DNA of 64,000 nucleotides from Oscillospiraceae bacterium (GTDB lineage: Bacteria > Bacillota > Clostridia > Oscillospirales > Acutalibacteraceae). Below are positions 43,049 to 51,916 of the stretch, piece after piece. The notes beneath the pieces were generated by a model that saw only the letters and a program-made list of their open reading frames with translations, ran no database searches and was not told where the DNA came from. How positions within the stretch are numbered: the first letter of the stretch is position 1; each line of letters opens with the position of its first letter. The stretch is taken from positions 62,001 to 126,000 of the forward strand of contig JALCPP010000005.1 in NCBI GenBank assembly GCA_022650485.1. The letters run 5' to 3'. Both the position numbers and the translations under genes were made by a program.

Positions 43049-43495
43049 GTACCCGAAATTCAAATTGGGCCGAAATTAAAGCCTGATTCATGAATTCAAA
43101 TCAGCTGAATAGTTTTCAACATCTAGTGGTTGAAACCGTTGATAATTGGCAGGCAACCACAGCATGTACCACGTTTTCGCCAGAAATGCTTATGAGGGCA
43201 GAAGAAAGCGGGTCCTTCTAGCCCCGTGCCCCCAATGCGGGTCTTGCGAGGCCCGGGAAACACCTGGTTTAAAATTGGCAAAACACATTTGAATTTTTGA
43301 AAAGCTGGAACCCTGCGCTATGAAGCTGAATTTTATGCAGAATGCCGAACCTTCCCGGAAACAGGGAAATCCGGCACGAGAAAAGAATGTTCAGCATTTT
43401 GACGAAAAAAGCAGGTGCAAAATTGCTGTGAAAGTTGATATTCCGGGGATGGAAGCGGCGGAATAAAATCATAATCGGGGAAGGGGGCGAGGCCT
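43049..43495 (+). other. gene-poor leader region between late promoter and terminase
   Basis: About 445 bases without a confident gene. A 48-codon frame at 43320-43466 has no good ribosome site and no family resemblance. GC-rich short inverted words occur near 43220-43255. It may be an untranslated late leader or include the packaging (cos/pac) site, which often lies next to the small terminase gene. Confidence 0.4.
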
Positions 43496-44044
43496 TTGGC
43501 TGCAGAGGGAAAAAAGGATCTGTATTTTGAGGGCGGAACAATTATTGCAAGTACGAAGTATGCAGCGGCGTATTTTAACGTTACGCCAGCGACATTAAGC
43601 AACTGGATGAAAAGCGGATGCCCGAGAATTCGGCATGGATTCTGGGATATTAAGGCTGTTACTGAGTGGAATGCCAGGAAGGAAGGAGAACGATTGGCGG
43701 AGGTTGCAAAAACGGATCCGTCAAAAATGACTCCCAGCCAGATGAAAACTCACTATGACGCGCTGCTGAAACAGGCGCAGTTAGATGCCACGTTGCTGAA
43801 GAATCAGATTGCAGGCGGGGAATATCTTCCGAAGGCGGATATTGTGAACGATTTGGGCAAGTTTTTCTCCGTGTTTCGTGCGTCGGTAATGGGACTGGGG
43901 CAGGAGCTGGGTTTGACAGTGGCCTCTTACATAGACGCGGACGGGGCGCGAAAAGCTGACAAGTTGATTCGCGATCGGATTGAGGACGCGTTGTCCCAGA
44001 TGTCGATTGACGGGGTGTATCAGCTGGGAGCTGACGATCCGTGA
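43496..44044 (+). CDS. terminase small subunit (Nu1-like)
   Basis: 182 residues, TTG start with GGGGG 8 bases upstream. An N-terminal helix-turn-helix (STKYAAAYFNVTPATLSNWMKSGCP) recognises phage DNA, and the C-terminal helices should contact the large subunit. Overlaps the large terminase gene by 4 bases. Confidence 0.85.
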   Translation: MAAEGKKDLYFEGGTIIASTKYAAAYFNVTPATLSNWMKSGCPRIRHGFWDIKAVTEWNARKEGERLAEVAKTDPSKMTPSQMKTHYDALLKQAQLDATLLKNQIAGGEYLPKADIVNDLGKFFSVFRASVMGLGQELGLTVASYIDADGARKADKLIRDRIEDALSQMSIDGVYQLGADDP

Positions 44045-45897
44045 AGAAGTGGACGGCTCCGGATTGGATTCGGATTGCCCTGGTGTCCCTTCGACCGCCG
44101 GGGAAAGAGGCGGTGAGCGAGTGGGCAGATGAAAACCGGGTTTTGACATTAGGGGAATCCAGTAAACCTGGCCCGTGGAGGACAGACTATGTGCCGTATC
44201 TGCGGGATGTGATGAATGTGTTTGGCGACCCGGATGTTGAGGAGATTATATTTCTGAAACCAACGCAGGTCGGTGGAACCGAAGCGGTTCTGAACATGAT
44301 CGGTTCTGCAATCTGTCAGGACCCGGGGCCGATTTTGGTGGTGTATCCGCAGAAGGAACTGGCGGAGTGGACCAGTGACCACCGGATCCAGCCGATGATT
44401 CAGAACTGTCGGGAGCTGAAAAAGCGCTATGAAGAGAACAGCAAACGGCTGGATTTGAATTTTACAGGTGGAGTCAGTGTTGGAATTGTCGGCGCAAATT
44501 CCCCGAGTGACCTTGCCAGCCGGCCGGTCCGGTATGTGTTTCTGGATGAGGAGGATAAGTACCCGGCGCAAGCGGGGCGGGAAGCAAACCCGGCAAAGCT
44601 GGCGATGGAACGTCAGAAAACCTATCCGGCAAATAAAAAGACAGTCAGGGTTTCGACGCCGGTTTTTGAGAGTGGGCCGACCTGGCAGAACTGGAGCAAG
44701 GCTGACACACAGATGGAATGCTTCGTAAAATGTCCGCACTGCGGGAAAAGCTGGACTTTTAAATTCCGGCAGCTGAAATGGCCGGAGGGCAGCAATCCGG
44801 AGCAGGCTAGAAAAGAGGCATTTTATGTCTGTGAAGAGTGTGGATGCTTGATTTCCGATGTGCAGCGGAATGAAATGGTTCAGCAGTGCGAATGGAAAAC
44901 GGTCAGAACAAACGGAAGCCGGCGCAGAATTGCATTTCGCATTAACGCTTTCTATTCGCCAATTCTGCGGCTTGGAGATATCGCCGCGGAATTTCTGGAC
45001 AGCAAGGACCAGCCGGAGCTGCTGCAGAACTTTATCAACTCCTGGCTGGGAGAACCATTTAAGGAAATCGAGAACGAACTGGATGCGGAACGGCTGCTGC
45101 AAGAAAAACAGAGCCGGTTCCGAGCAAAGGAGGTCCCGCCGAATACGGTGATGCTGACTGGAGGGGTTGACGTTCAGCGAAAAAGTTTTTACTGGACGAT
45201 CCGGGCATGGCGGGCAAATATGACGAGCTTTAATATTGCGCACGGGCAGACCTTTACCTGGAATGAAATTGAGGAGATCATGAACGCGGCGTATAAGGAC
45301 CGAACAGGACAGAATTATCAGGTGAATCTGTGCGGAGTGGATTCCGGGGATCAGACCGATGACGTTTATGATTTTTGCGCGGTTAACCGAGAGTGGGCGG
45401 TGCCAGTCAAAGGCTCCAGCAACCGGATGATTACAAAATACCGGCCGACGACGATCGACCGCGACGGATTAAGCCGTGGAATGACGTTGCTGATGGTGGA
45501 TACGGAGTATTACAAGGACATGATTTTCGCGCGGATTTTACGGGATGAAGACGAGGGCGGCTGGTTCCTGCACGACGGGTGCGACCCTGAATATGCCGAA
45601 ATGATAACGTCTGAGCAGAAGGTTATTACCCGTGTCCGAGGGCATATGGTTCGTCGGTGGGAACAGAAGGCGACCGGCAACGCCAACCATTATCTGGACT
45701 GTGAGGTTTATGCCGCCTGCGCGGCGGATGTGTTTGGAATCCGAACCCTGCGGGCCAGTCAGGCAAGACGAGGCCAGGAGGAACATGTTTCCGCGGAGGT
45801 GCCGGCGGGCAGTCCCTCGTTTCAGCCGGATAAATGGGATGCGGCGAAAAAAACATACGGGGGAAGATCCTTCCGGAGAAAGCGGTGGAGAATATGA
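44041..45897 (+). CDS. terminase large subunit (lambda GpA-like)
   Basis: Packaging ATPase and nuclease, 618 residues. ATPase region: FLKPTQVGGTEAVLNMIGS (about 76-94, the Walker A-like loop) and VRYVFLDEEDKYP (Walker B). A zinc-finger-like CPHCGK...CEECGC lies near residues 233-265. The nuclease part includes GGVDVQRKSFYW and CGVDSGDQTDDVYDF. GTG start overlapping the small subunit stop. Confidence 0.94.
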   Translation: MKKWTAPDWIRIALVSLRPPGKEAVSEWADENRVLTLGESSKPGPWRTDYVPYLRDVMNVFGDPDVEEIIFLKPTQVGGTEAVLNMIGSAICQDPGPILVVYPQKELAEWTSDHRIQPMIQNCRELKKRYEENSKRLDLNFTGGVSVGIVGANSPSDLASRPVRYVFLDEEDKYPAQAGREANPAKLAMERQKTYPANKKTVRVSTPVFESGPTWQNWSKADTQMECFVKCPHCGKSWTFKFRQLKWPEGSNPEQARKEAFYVCEECGCLISDVQRNEMVQQCEWKTVRTNGSRRRIAFRINAFYSPILRLGDIAAEFLDSKDQPELLQNFINSWLGEPFKEIENELDAERLLQEKQSRFRAKEVPPNTVMLTGGVDVQRKSFYWTIRAWRANMTSFNIAHGQTFTWNEIEEIMNAAYKDRTGQNYQVNLCGVDSGDQTDDVYDFCAVNREWAVPVKGSSNRMITKYRPTTIDRDGLSRGMTLLMVDTEYYKDMIFARILRDEDEGGWFLHDGCDPEYAEMITSEQKVITRVRGHMVRRWEQKATGNANHYLDCEVYAACAADVFGIRTLRASQARRGQEEHVSAEVPAGSPSFQPDKWDAAKKTYGGRSFRRKRWRI

Positions 45898-46106
45898 CGG
45901 CGGCGGAAATGGAAATCCGCAGAGATGGAATCCTGAGGGCAATTAACAAAATTGAAAATGGGGCGCAGGAGTATCGAATTGGGACGAGGACGGTTCAACG
46001 CGCGGATCTGGCAACGCTTTACGCGGAGTACCGGACGGTAAGTGACGAAATTGAGCGAAGGGAACGGCCGTCCGCAACAGTCGCGTTTCTGCGGCGGAGG
46101 AGATGA
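45894..46106 (+). CDS. gpW-like head-tail joining protein
   Basis: 70 residues, ATG overlapping the terminase stop. Helical with YRIGTRTVQRADLATLYAEYRTVSDEIERRE, the usual pattern of gpW/DUF6148-type small head-completion proteins that sit between terminase and portal genes. Confidence 0.75.
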   Translation: MTAAEMEIRRDGILRAINKIENGAQEYRIGTRTVQRADLATLYAEYRTVSDEIERRERPSATVAFLRRRR

Positions 46107-46110
46107 TTTG

Positions 46111-47652
46111 GTGAAGCGGAGAAAAATGAGCCTGATTAATCGAATGTTGCTGCCGATTGCTCCTAAAACAGCCTGTCGGCGCGAAGCATGGGTTCAGTAT
46201 TTCCGGAGTTTTTACTCCGCGGCGGACACGGGCCCGAGAAGCGGCGGATGGACGCGGAGCAACCCAAACGGGGAACAGGCAAATCAGGGGAGCCGAGATC
46301 TGATCCGCGGGAGAGCCAGAGATCTGGAGCGGAACAGCGACATCCTGAATGCCGAGATTCTCGCGCTGGAACGCAATGTGGTTGGTTCCGGGCTGGTCCT
46401 TCAGGCAAAGGTTCAGAATGCGGCGGGGGAAGACAACGAGGAACTGAATTCGAGGATTGAAGCGTGCTGGAGGGAATGGTGCCGGCCGGGCAATTGCGAA
46501 ATTACCGGAAGGTTCAGTCTGTCGGAACTCGCGGCATTGTGTCTGCGCCGCAGATACACGGACGGCGGGATTCTGGCATTGAAAGTACTTGCAGGAGGGC
46601 GGTATCAGCTGCAGCTTCTGGAGGTTGACGATCTGGACACGAGTGTTCCCGTGTTCGGAAATCATCGAGTGGTCGGCGGAGTTGAAATCGACGAATACCG
46701 CAGACCGGTTGCGTATTTCATTAAGGTCTATGACATGTGGGGCGTTTCGGTGCGGTCGCAGCGGGTTTCCGCAGACCGAGTGGTGTATCTGCCATATCTG
46801 ACAAGGCCGAGCCAGATTCGTGAAATTACCCCGTTTGCCCCGTCTCTGGGGCGAATCGACGACACAAACGAACTGATCGACGCATCGATCGAAAAAGAAC
46901 GGGTACTGTCCCATCTTTCGGTTGTGGTGGAGAAGGAAACCGGAACCATGGGGGCGCTGACGGGACTGGGGCGCGGATATGATCCGCAGCCGTCTGAACC
47001 GGAACGGGCTGCCGGTCAGGAACCGCGGACGGAAATCTTAGAACAGGGCACCATTAATTACCTAAAACCAGGGGAGAAAATTTCCACAATTGCGCCGGCG
47101 GGAACCAGCTCAACGGTGGATCCAATGGTCAAGGCGACGCAGCGTCTGGCGGGAAGCTCGGTCGGCCTGAGCTATGAAGCGGTTTCCCGTGATATGAGCA
47201 AATCCAATTACTCCTCTGCTCGTCAGGGCCTTCTGGAGGATCAGAAAACATACAAGCCGCAGCAGAAATACCTGATTGAGCATCTGCTGGACGTGATTTA
47301 TCCGGAATGGCTGGATTGGGCCGTACTGAGCGGGAAGCTGACGATTCCGGACTATTTCCGGAATCCGGAGCCGTACCGAAAACATGTGTGGATTCCGTCA
47401 GGGTGGGATTGGATCGATCCTGTGAAAGAAACCAACGCAAACAGGACGGCGCTGCAGACGAACCAAAAAACGCTGCAAGAGATTTGTGCGGAAAAAGGCA
47501 AGGATTGGCGGGACGTGCTGAGGCAGAGGAAACGGGAGCTGGACCTAATGCGGAAGCTGGGGCTTGACAGCGGACTTGATTCTTCAGAGGAAGCACTTCC
47601 GGTAGCGGAAAACGAAAAGGATGATGAAGAGGAGGATAACAGCGATGAATAA
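46111..47652 (+). CDS. portal protein (lambda gpB family)
   Basis: About 513 residues. Forms the dodecameric ring through which DNA enters the head. Family marks: RARDLERNSDILNAEILALERNVVGSGLVLQAK, the GLSYEAVSRDMSKSNYSSARQGLLED motif of lambda-type portals, and an acidic C-terminus. GTG 46111 is 8 bases after GGAGGAG; TTG 46108 and ATG 46126 are alternatives. Confidence 0.92.
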   Translation: MKRRKMSLINRMLLPIAPKTACRREAWVQYFRSFYSAADTGPRSGGWTRSNPNGEQANQGSRDLIRGRARDLERNSDILNAEILALERNVVGSGLVLQAKVQNAAGEDNEELNSRIEACWREWCRPGNCEITGRFSLSELAALCLRRRYTDGGILALKVLAGGRYQLQLLEVDDLDTSVPVFGNHRVVGGVEIDEYRRPVAYFIKVYDMWGVSVRSQRVSADRVVYLPYLTRPSQIREITPFAPSLGRIDDTNELIDASIEKERVLSHLSVVVEKETGTMGALTGLGRGYDPQPSEPERAAGQEPRTEILEQGTINYLKPGEKISTIAPAGTSSTVDPMVKATQRLAGSSVGLSYEAVSRDMSKSNYSSARQGLLEDQKTYKPQQKYLIEHLLDVIYPEWLDWAVLSGKLTIPDYFRNPEPYRKHVWIPSGWDWIDPVKETNANRTALQTNQKTLQEICAEKGKDWRDVLRQRKRELDLMRKLGLDSGLDSSEEALPVAENEKDDEEEDNSDE

Positions 47653-49648
47653 AAAAATTCCGTTCTATACCCGGGCTGCCGGGGCCAGTGACAGACGGAT
47701 TATGGCGCAGGCACTGGAATGCCGCGCTTTGGATAACACGAAAAATCAGTATGAAATCTCGTTTTCAAGTGAAACGCCGTATACCCGGTGGGGTGTTCCG
47801 GAAATTTTGTCGCATGCGCCAGATGCGGTGGACCTGAGTTGTTTTGACAAGGGAGGAACCGGGGTTCTGCTCTTTAACCACGGCATGGATCCTTCCTATG
47901 GCAAGGTTCCAATTGGAAAAATTGTGAAGGCGTGGCTGGATAAGGCGGAGCATAAGTGCCGGGCGGTCATTGAAATAGATGAAGACGACCCGCAATCCGT
48001 TCGGCTCAAAGGCAAACTGGATAAGGGAATGCTGACCGGCGTATCCGTCGGGTATACGGTTGGTGCGTGGATGAAGCTGAAGCCGGGACAAAAAAGTGCA
48101 GACGGCAGGTTTGTCGGGCCGGCAAACGTCGCGGTCAGCTGGAAAGCATGGGAAATCAGTTTAGCACCGGTTCCCGCCGACCCTACGGTGGGACTCGGAA
48201 GAAGTATAGAGGAGGAAAATACAATGGGTGAAGAAAATCAGACTCAGGCGGGAATTGGCGCTTCGGCGGGAAAACCAGCGGCTCCGGCTGCCGGAACGGC
48301 GGGGGCAAGATCGCGGGAAGTGCCGGCAACGGTCCCGGCAACTCTGCCGATTGCGGAAAATCCCGCACAGGTGGAACGGCAGCGTTCCGCTGAAATCGTG
48401 ACTTTGTGCCGCAGTTTTGGCATGGAAGACGCGGCGGAGGGGTATATCCGTTCCGGAACTGCACTTGACGCGGTGCGTGCGCAAATCCTTTCGCAATTGC
48501 AGCAGAGAAACGCGCCGGTTCACGCCGGAACAGAAGACGGTTCCGGGGTTGAGGTAACGCGGGACGAGCTGGATAAAGTCCGCTCTGCCGCCGCGGACGG
48601 CCTTTTGATGCGCTGTGGTGTGACCGTTGAAAAACCTGTGGACGGCGCAAATGAATTTCGGGGTATGAGTTTGCAGGCGATCGCGGCGGAATGCCTGACA
48701 AGAGAAGGTGAGACACGGGCAAATCGGATGAGCCGCGATGAACTGTTCCGCAGGTCGATGACGCCGGACAGTGCATTCGTTTCAATCGCGGACGACGTTG
48801 CAAACCGAACAGTCCTGGCGGCTCAGCAAATGGCACCGACCACTTTTCAGTATTGGACCAGCAAGGCGAGTCAGCCGGATTTCCGTGCGACGCACATTTA
48901 TGAAATCAGCGATGGTGGGAATCTGGAGGAAATTCCTCAGAATGGAGAATTCAAGGAAGCGGAGGTATCGGATAAAGAGGTTGCGGTTCGCCGGTTGATT
49001 ACGGTCGGGAAAATGGTCAACTTTACGCGACAGCTGTTTATCAATGACGACATTGGGCAGATTACCAGGACGCTGACTGCTCACACGCTGGCTTTTGCGC
49101 GTGGAATCAACCAGAGTGTTTATGAAATTCTGAAGGCAAACCCGGCGATGACCGATGGAAATCAGCTGTTCAGCACAACTCATAAAAATCTGGCAACCGG
49201 AGCGGTACCGGGAACAAAATCATTTAGTGAAGCGCGTCGCCTGATGCGTCAGCAGACCGATCTGGACGGAAAGACAAAGCTCAACATCGCGCCGGAATTT
49301 GTTTTGACGGGATCCTCCACAGAAACGAGCATTGAGGCGCTCTTGGCGTCGCTTGCCGATCCTTCTGCAAATAATTCCGGCGTGGCCAACGTGTTCCGAA
49401 ACAAAATGCAGATGATTACGGACGCGGAGCTGGATGTGGACAGCGGGGCGCAGCCGTATTTCTTCGCAGCAAACCCGGCTCTGACGCCGACGATTGAGGT
49501 TTGCTATCTTAACGGTGCAGAAAGCCCAACGGTGGAGTCAGAAGTCAGTTTTGATCACTTGGGAATCCGTTATCGCATTTACGGGGACCGCGGAATCACG
49601 CTTTTGGGGTACAGGGGCCTTGTCAAGAATCCCGGCGTTGCTCAATAG
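47645..49648 (+). CDS. prohead protease - major capsid protein fusion
   Basis: 667 residues from ATG 47645 (GAGGAGG about 8 bases upstream). Residues 1-180 resemble the S78-type prohead protease: LLFNHGMDPSYGKVPIGK (catalytic His), LKGKLDKGMLTGVSVGY (catalytic Ser). An Ala/Pro-rich linker and a helical scaffold-like stretch (about 185-290) follow, then a major capsid domain (PTTFQYWTSKASQPDFRATHIYEISD...GIRYRIYGDRGITLLGYRGLVKNP). These are separate genes in many phages; no frameshift or stop separates them here. Confidence 0.88.
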   Translation: MNKKIPFYTRAAGASDRRIMAQALECRALDNTKNQYEISFSSETPYTRWGVPEILSHAPDAVDLSCFDKGGTGVLLFNHGMDPSYGKVPIGKIVKAWLDKAEHKCRAVIEIDEDDPQSVRLKGKLDKGMLTGVSVGYTVGAWMKLKPGQKSADGRFVGPANVAVSWKAWEISLAPVPADPTVGLGRSIEEENTMGEENQTQAGIGASAGKPAAPAAGTAGARSREVPATVPATLPIAENPAQVERQRSAEIVTLCRSFGMEDAAEGYIRSGTALDAVRAQILSQLQQRNAPVHAGTEDGSGVEVTRDELDKVRSAAADGLLMRCGVTVEKPVDGANEFRGMSLQAIAAECLTREGETRANRMSRDELFRRSMTPDSAFVSIADDVANRTVLAAQQMAPTTFQYWTSKASQPDFRATHIYEISDGGNLEEIPQNGEFKEAEVSDKEVAVRRLITVGKMVNFTRQLFINDDIGQITRTLTAHTLAFARGINQSVYEILKANPAMTDGNQLFSTTHKNLATGAVPGTKSFSEARRLMRQQTDLDGKTKLNIAPEFVLTGSSTETSIEALLASLADPSANNSGVANVFRNKMQMITDAELDVDSGAQPYFFAANPALTPTIEVCYLNGAESPTVESEVSFDHLGIRYRIYGDRGITLLGYRGLVKNPGVAQ

Positions 49649-49674
49649 CCGCCGGAGAAATGGAGGAATGAAGA

Positions 49675-49995
49675 ATGGCTAAATATGTGCAGCCTGGGAA
49701 AATCATTAATTTTCAGAATACCACCGGCGAAGTGATCTGCTACGGCGATGTGGTTGTTCTTTCTTCCCGCATCGGGGTCGCAGAATGTGCGATCAAAAAC
49801 GGGGAGACCGGTTCTGTCGGGCTGGAAGGCGTTTATGAAATACCGGCAGAAACAACCGCCGTATTTACAGTGGGGCAGAAACTTTACTGGGACGCGGAGA
49901 ACCAGAGGGTCACAGCGACGGAAAAGACAGTTTCAGCCGGATTTGCCGCAGAAGCGAAAGATATGGCGGCCGATTCCGTTCTGGTTAAGTTGTAA
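49675..49995 (+). CDS. DUF2190 head decoration protein
   Basis: 106 residues, GGAGGAATGAAG before the ATG. FQNTTGEVICYGDVVVLSSRIGVAECAI and VGQKLYWDAENQRVT are typical of DUF2190 capsid-stabilising proteins, encoded right after the capsid gene. Confidence 0.85.
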   Translation: MAKYVQPGKIINFQNTTGEVICYGDVVVLSSRIGVAECAIKNGETGSVGLEGVYEIPAETTAVFTVGQKLYWDAENQRVTATEKTVSAGFAAEAKDMAADSVLVKL

Positions 49996-50009
49996 GGGGA
50001 GGAACTGAA

Positions 50010-50345
50010 ATGGTAAAGTTACTGGTTCCTTTCCTTCTGGGTGGCAGAATGATTCCGTCCGGGCGAACTGTCCAGCTTTCAGAGGAAATGGAAGAGAGGT
50101 TGGTTGCTGCCGGAAACGCGCGGCGGGAGCCGGCAATGGAAAATCCGGGCTTTGAACAATTAGAAGCTGACAAAATGTCGACAGTTGAGAAAAACAATCT
50201 GATTAAAAGAGCAAAGTCATTAAAACTTGATTTGCCGGACAATTTGACGGAGCAGGACGTAAAGGCGGTCGTTGAGGAAGCTGAGAAAAAAACTGCCTCC
50301 ACACCGGATCTGCATCTCGGCCGGGCTGGAGTGCAGTCAGAATGA
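50010..50345 (+). CDS. hypothetical head-region protein
   Basis: 111 residues; the first 40 (LLVPFLLGGRMIPSGRTVQLSEEMEERLVAAGNA) look like a small beta-hairpin domain frequent in head-tail regions, followed by a helical SAP-like segment (STVEKNNLIKRAKSLKLDLPDNLTEQDVKAVVEEAEK). Overlaps the next gene by 4 bases. Confidence 0.75.
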   Translation: MVKLLVPFLLGGRMIPSGRTVQLSEEMEERLVAAGNARREPAMENPGFEQLEADKMSTVEKNNLIKRAKSLKLDLPDNLTEQDVKAVVEEAEKKTASTPDLHLGRAGVQSE

Positions 50346-50668
50346 CGTTACGGGAGCAGCTCGGGGCCGACTTGAATCTGTTCCTCGATCTTGATGAAAT
50401 GGCGGAAACACACACGCTGACTATTGGCGGTGAAATGAGGGAAATTCCCGCCATCATCGATGGGAATGCAGGGCAGCGGAACAGCTTGAAAGCCCCGGGC
50501 GGGGTTTATGACGGCGATTTGCTTTTTTATGCGAGAACAGCCGACCTGAATGGCATGGCGCGCAACGGTTTGATTCAGTGGGACGACATTCCGTACCGGG
50601 TCGCCGCAATGGTTGAAGAGAACGGTATGAGTCAGGTAACGCTGGTTGCCGGAATGGATGGATTCTGA
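50342..50668 (+). CDS. head-tail connector-like protein
   Basis: 108 residues. Beta-rich, with LTIGGEMREIPAIIDG and LIQWDDIPYRVAAMVEENGMSQVTLVAGMDGF, as in head completion/attachment proteins (gpFII- or HK97 gp7-like). Starts within the preceding stop (ATGA). Confidence 0.72.
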   Translation: MTLREQLGADLNLFLDLDEMAETHTLTIGGEMREIPAIIDGNAGQRNSLKAPGGVYDGDLLFYARTADLNGMARNGLIQWDDIPYRVAAMVEENGMSQVTLVAGMDGF

Positions 50669-51354
50669 TGAGTGGGAAAAATGAAATCTACGCGAATACG
50701 GAACAGCTGGAAAAAGTAGCGGACCTGCTTCAGGGATTTCCGGAAGAATGGGCTAAAATTATGAACCGCGTCTTGCTGCGGGCGGCGGATACTGTCCGGG
50801 TGGAGACCGGAAGGCAGATTCCAAAAGTATACGGCGCACCTCAAAAAGAAATCAAAGCGGCTCTTAACGGAAAAAAACGTAAAGTGAAAACCGTAATGGG
50901 CGCAGCCGGAGAGGGAAGTGTGTCTGTTGAAGTGCTTGGCCGGCCGCTTACGATCATGAGGTTCCGGCATACACCGCGTGTTCCGCGTAAGACAGCAAAG
51001 GGCAAAAAACGCAGAAAATATACCGCGAAAGCAATGATCACCAAGAGTAACGGAATGCTCAGCGTTGGTCCGGTACTGAGACAGGGAAAGTTAAAATCCG
51101 TTTTTTTGATGCCGGTGAAAAAGAATAACGGCAACAGCGGCCGGTATCTGTTTGCATACCGCAGCGGAGAAAAAGAAAATGGAAGGGAAAAACTCCATGT
51201 GATTCGGACTCTGTCCATTCCGCAAATGGTGACAAATGAGAACGTTGGTCCGGAAATTGTGAAGAAGGTCAATCAGACGGTCTTAAAACGCCTGACCCAG
51301 GAACTTGACTGGGAGTTCGGAAATCTTGGAACGAATCTGAGAGAGGCGAAATGA
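50668..51354 (+). CDS. minor tail protein (gpZ/HK97 gp10-like)
   Basis: 228 residues. VADLLQGFPEEWAKIMNRVLLRAADTVRVETGRQIP is the helical start of the tail completion family, followed by a basic beta-rich part and a helical C-terminus. Overlaps both neighbours by one to four bases. Confidence 0.78.
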   Translation: MSGKNEIYANTEQLEKVADLLQGFPEEWAKIMNRVLLRAADTVRVETGRQIPKVYGAPQKEIKAALNGKKRKVKTVMGAAGEGSVSVEVLGRPLTIMRFRHTPRVPRKTAKGKKRRKYTAKAMITKSNGMLSVGPVLRQGKLKSVFLMPVKKNNGNSGRYLFAYRSGEKENGREKLHVIRTLSIPQMVTNENVGPEIVKKVNQTVLKRLTQELDWEFGNLGTNLREAK

Positions 51355-51902
51355 TGTTTGAAATGAATTCTTCGCCACAGACTGCATCCTTGCTGAAGCT
51401 GATTCAAAAATGGCTGGAAAATCATATAACGGCGGACCGTCTTCAGCTGAAACAGCCGCGAAAAGATAATGCGATCGGTAGTTACGTTTTATCCCCTCCG
51501 GCTGTACATGTCGGTCTCGTTCCGCCAAACGGTATTATTGACCCGACGGCGGGGTTGCGAATTCCGTGTCTTGTGATTGGCGCGGCGGAGTCAGACAGCG
51601 ATGGGGACGAAACCCGTATTGCCCTGCAGGTAACGGGAATTGTGTACGATCCCGGAACGCAGGATGGAACGGCTTCCCTGAATCCTAATTTTGACGGCTA
51701 TCTGACACTGATGAATCTTCTTGACCGTGTTCGTCAATGGGTTACGAGAGAGGACGGCGTGGCAGACCTATTCCAGCTTGCGGGGGGCGTAAAGCTAACA
51801 CCCTACGAGGAACAGCCGTGGCCCTATTGGTACGGATTCCTGACTTTTACGGTTACCGGCGAGCCGTATCCCGTAACAAAATACGCCGATGTATTGAGAT
51901 AA
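51351..51902 (+). CDS. tail terminator-like protein
   Basis: 183 residues. Helical start (LLKLIQKWLENHIT), then a beta-rich region with IALQVTGIVYDPG and YGFLTFTVTGEPYPV, as in phage tail terminator (gpU-type) proteins. It lies just before the sheath gene, where these occur. Confidence 0.66.
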   Translation: MMFEMNSSPQTASLLKLIQKWLENHITADRLQLKQPRKDNAIGSYVLSPPAVHVGLVPPNGIIDPTAGLRIPCLVIGAAESDSDGDETRIALQVTGIVYDPGTQDGTASLNPNFDGYLTLMNLLDRVRQWVTREDGVADLFQLAGGVKLTPYEEQPWPYWYGFLTFTVTGEPYPVTKYADVLR

Positions 51903-51916
51903 GGAAGTGAATGAAA

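Noticed and set aside
43320-43466. 48-codon + strand frame before the small terminase gene
   Set aside because: No ribosome site and no family resemblance; noted only in the description of the leader region.
44149-45243. 364-codon minus-strand frame opposite the large terminase
   Set aside because: Antisense shadow; no ribosome site and no recognisable domain.
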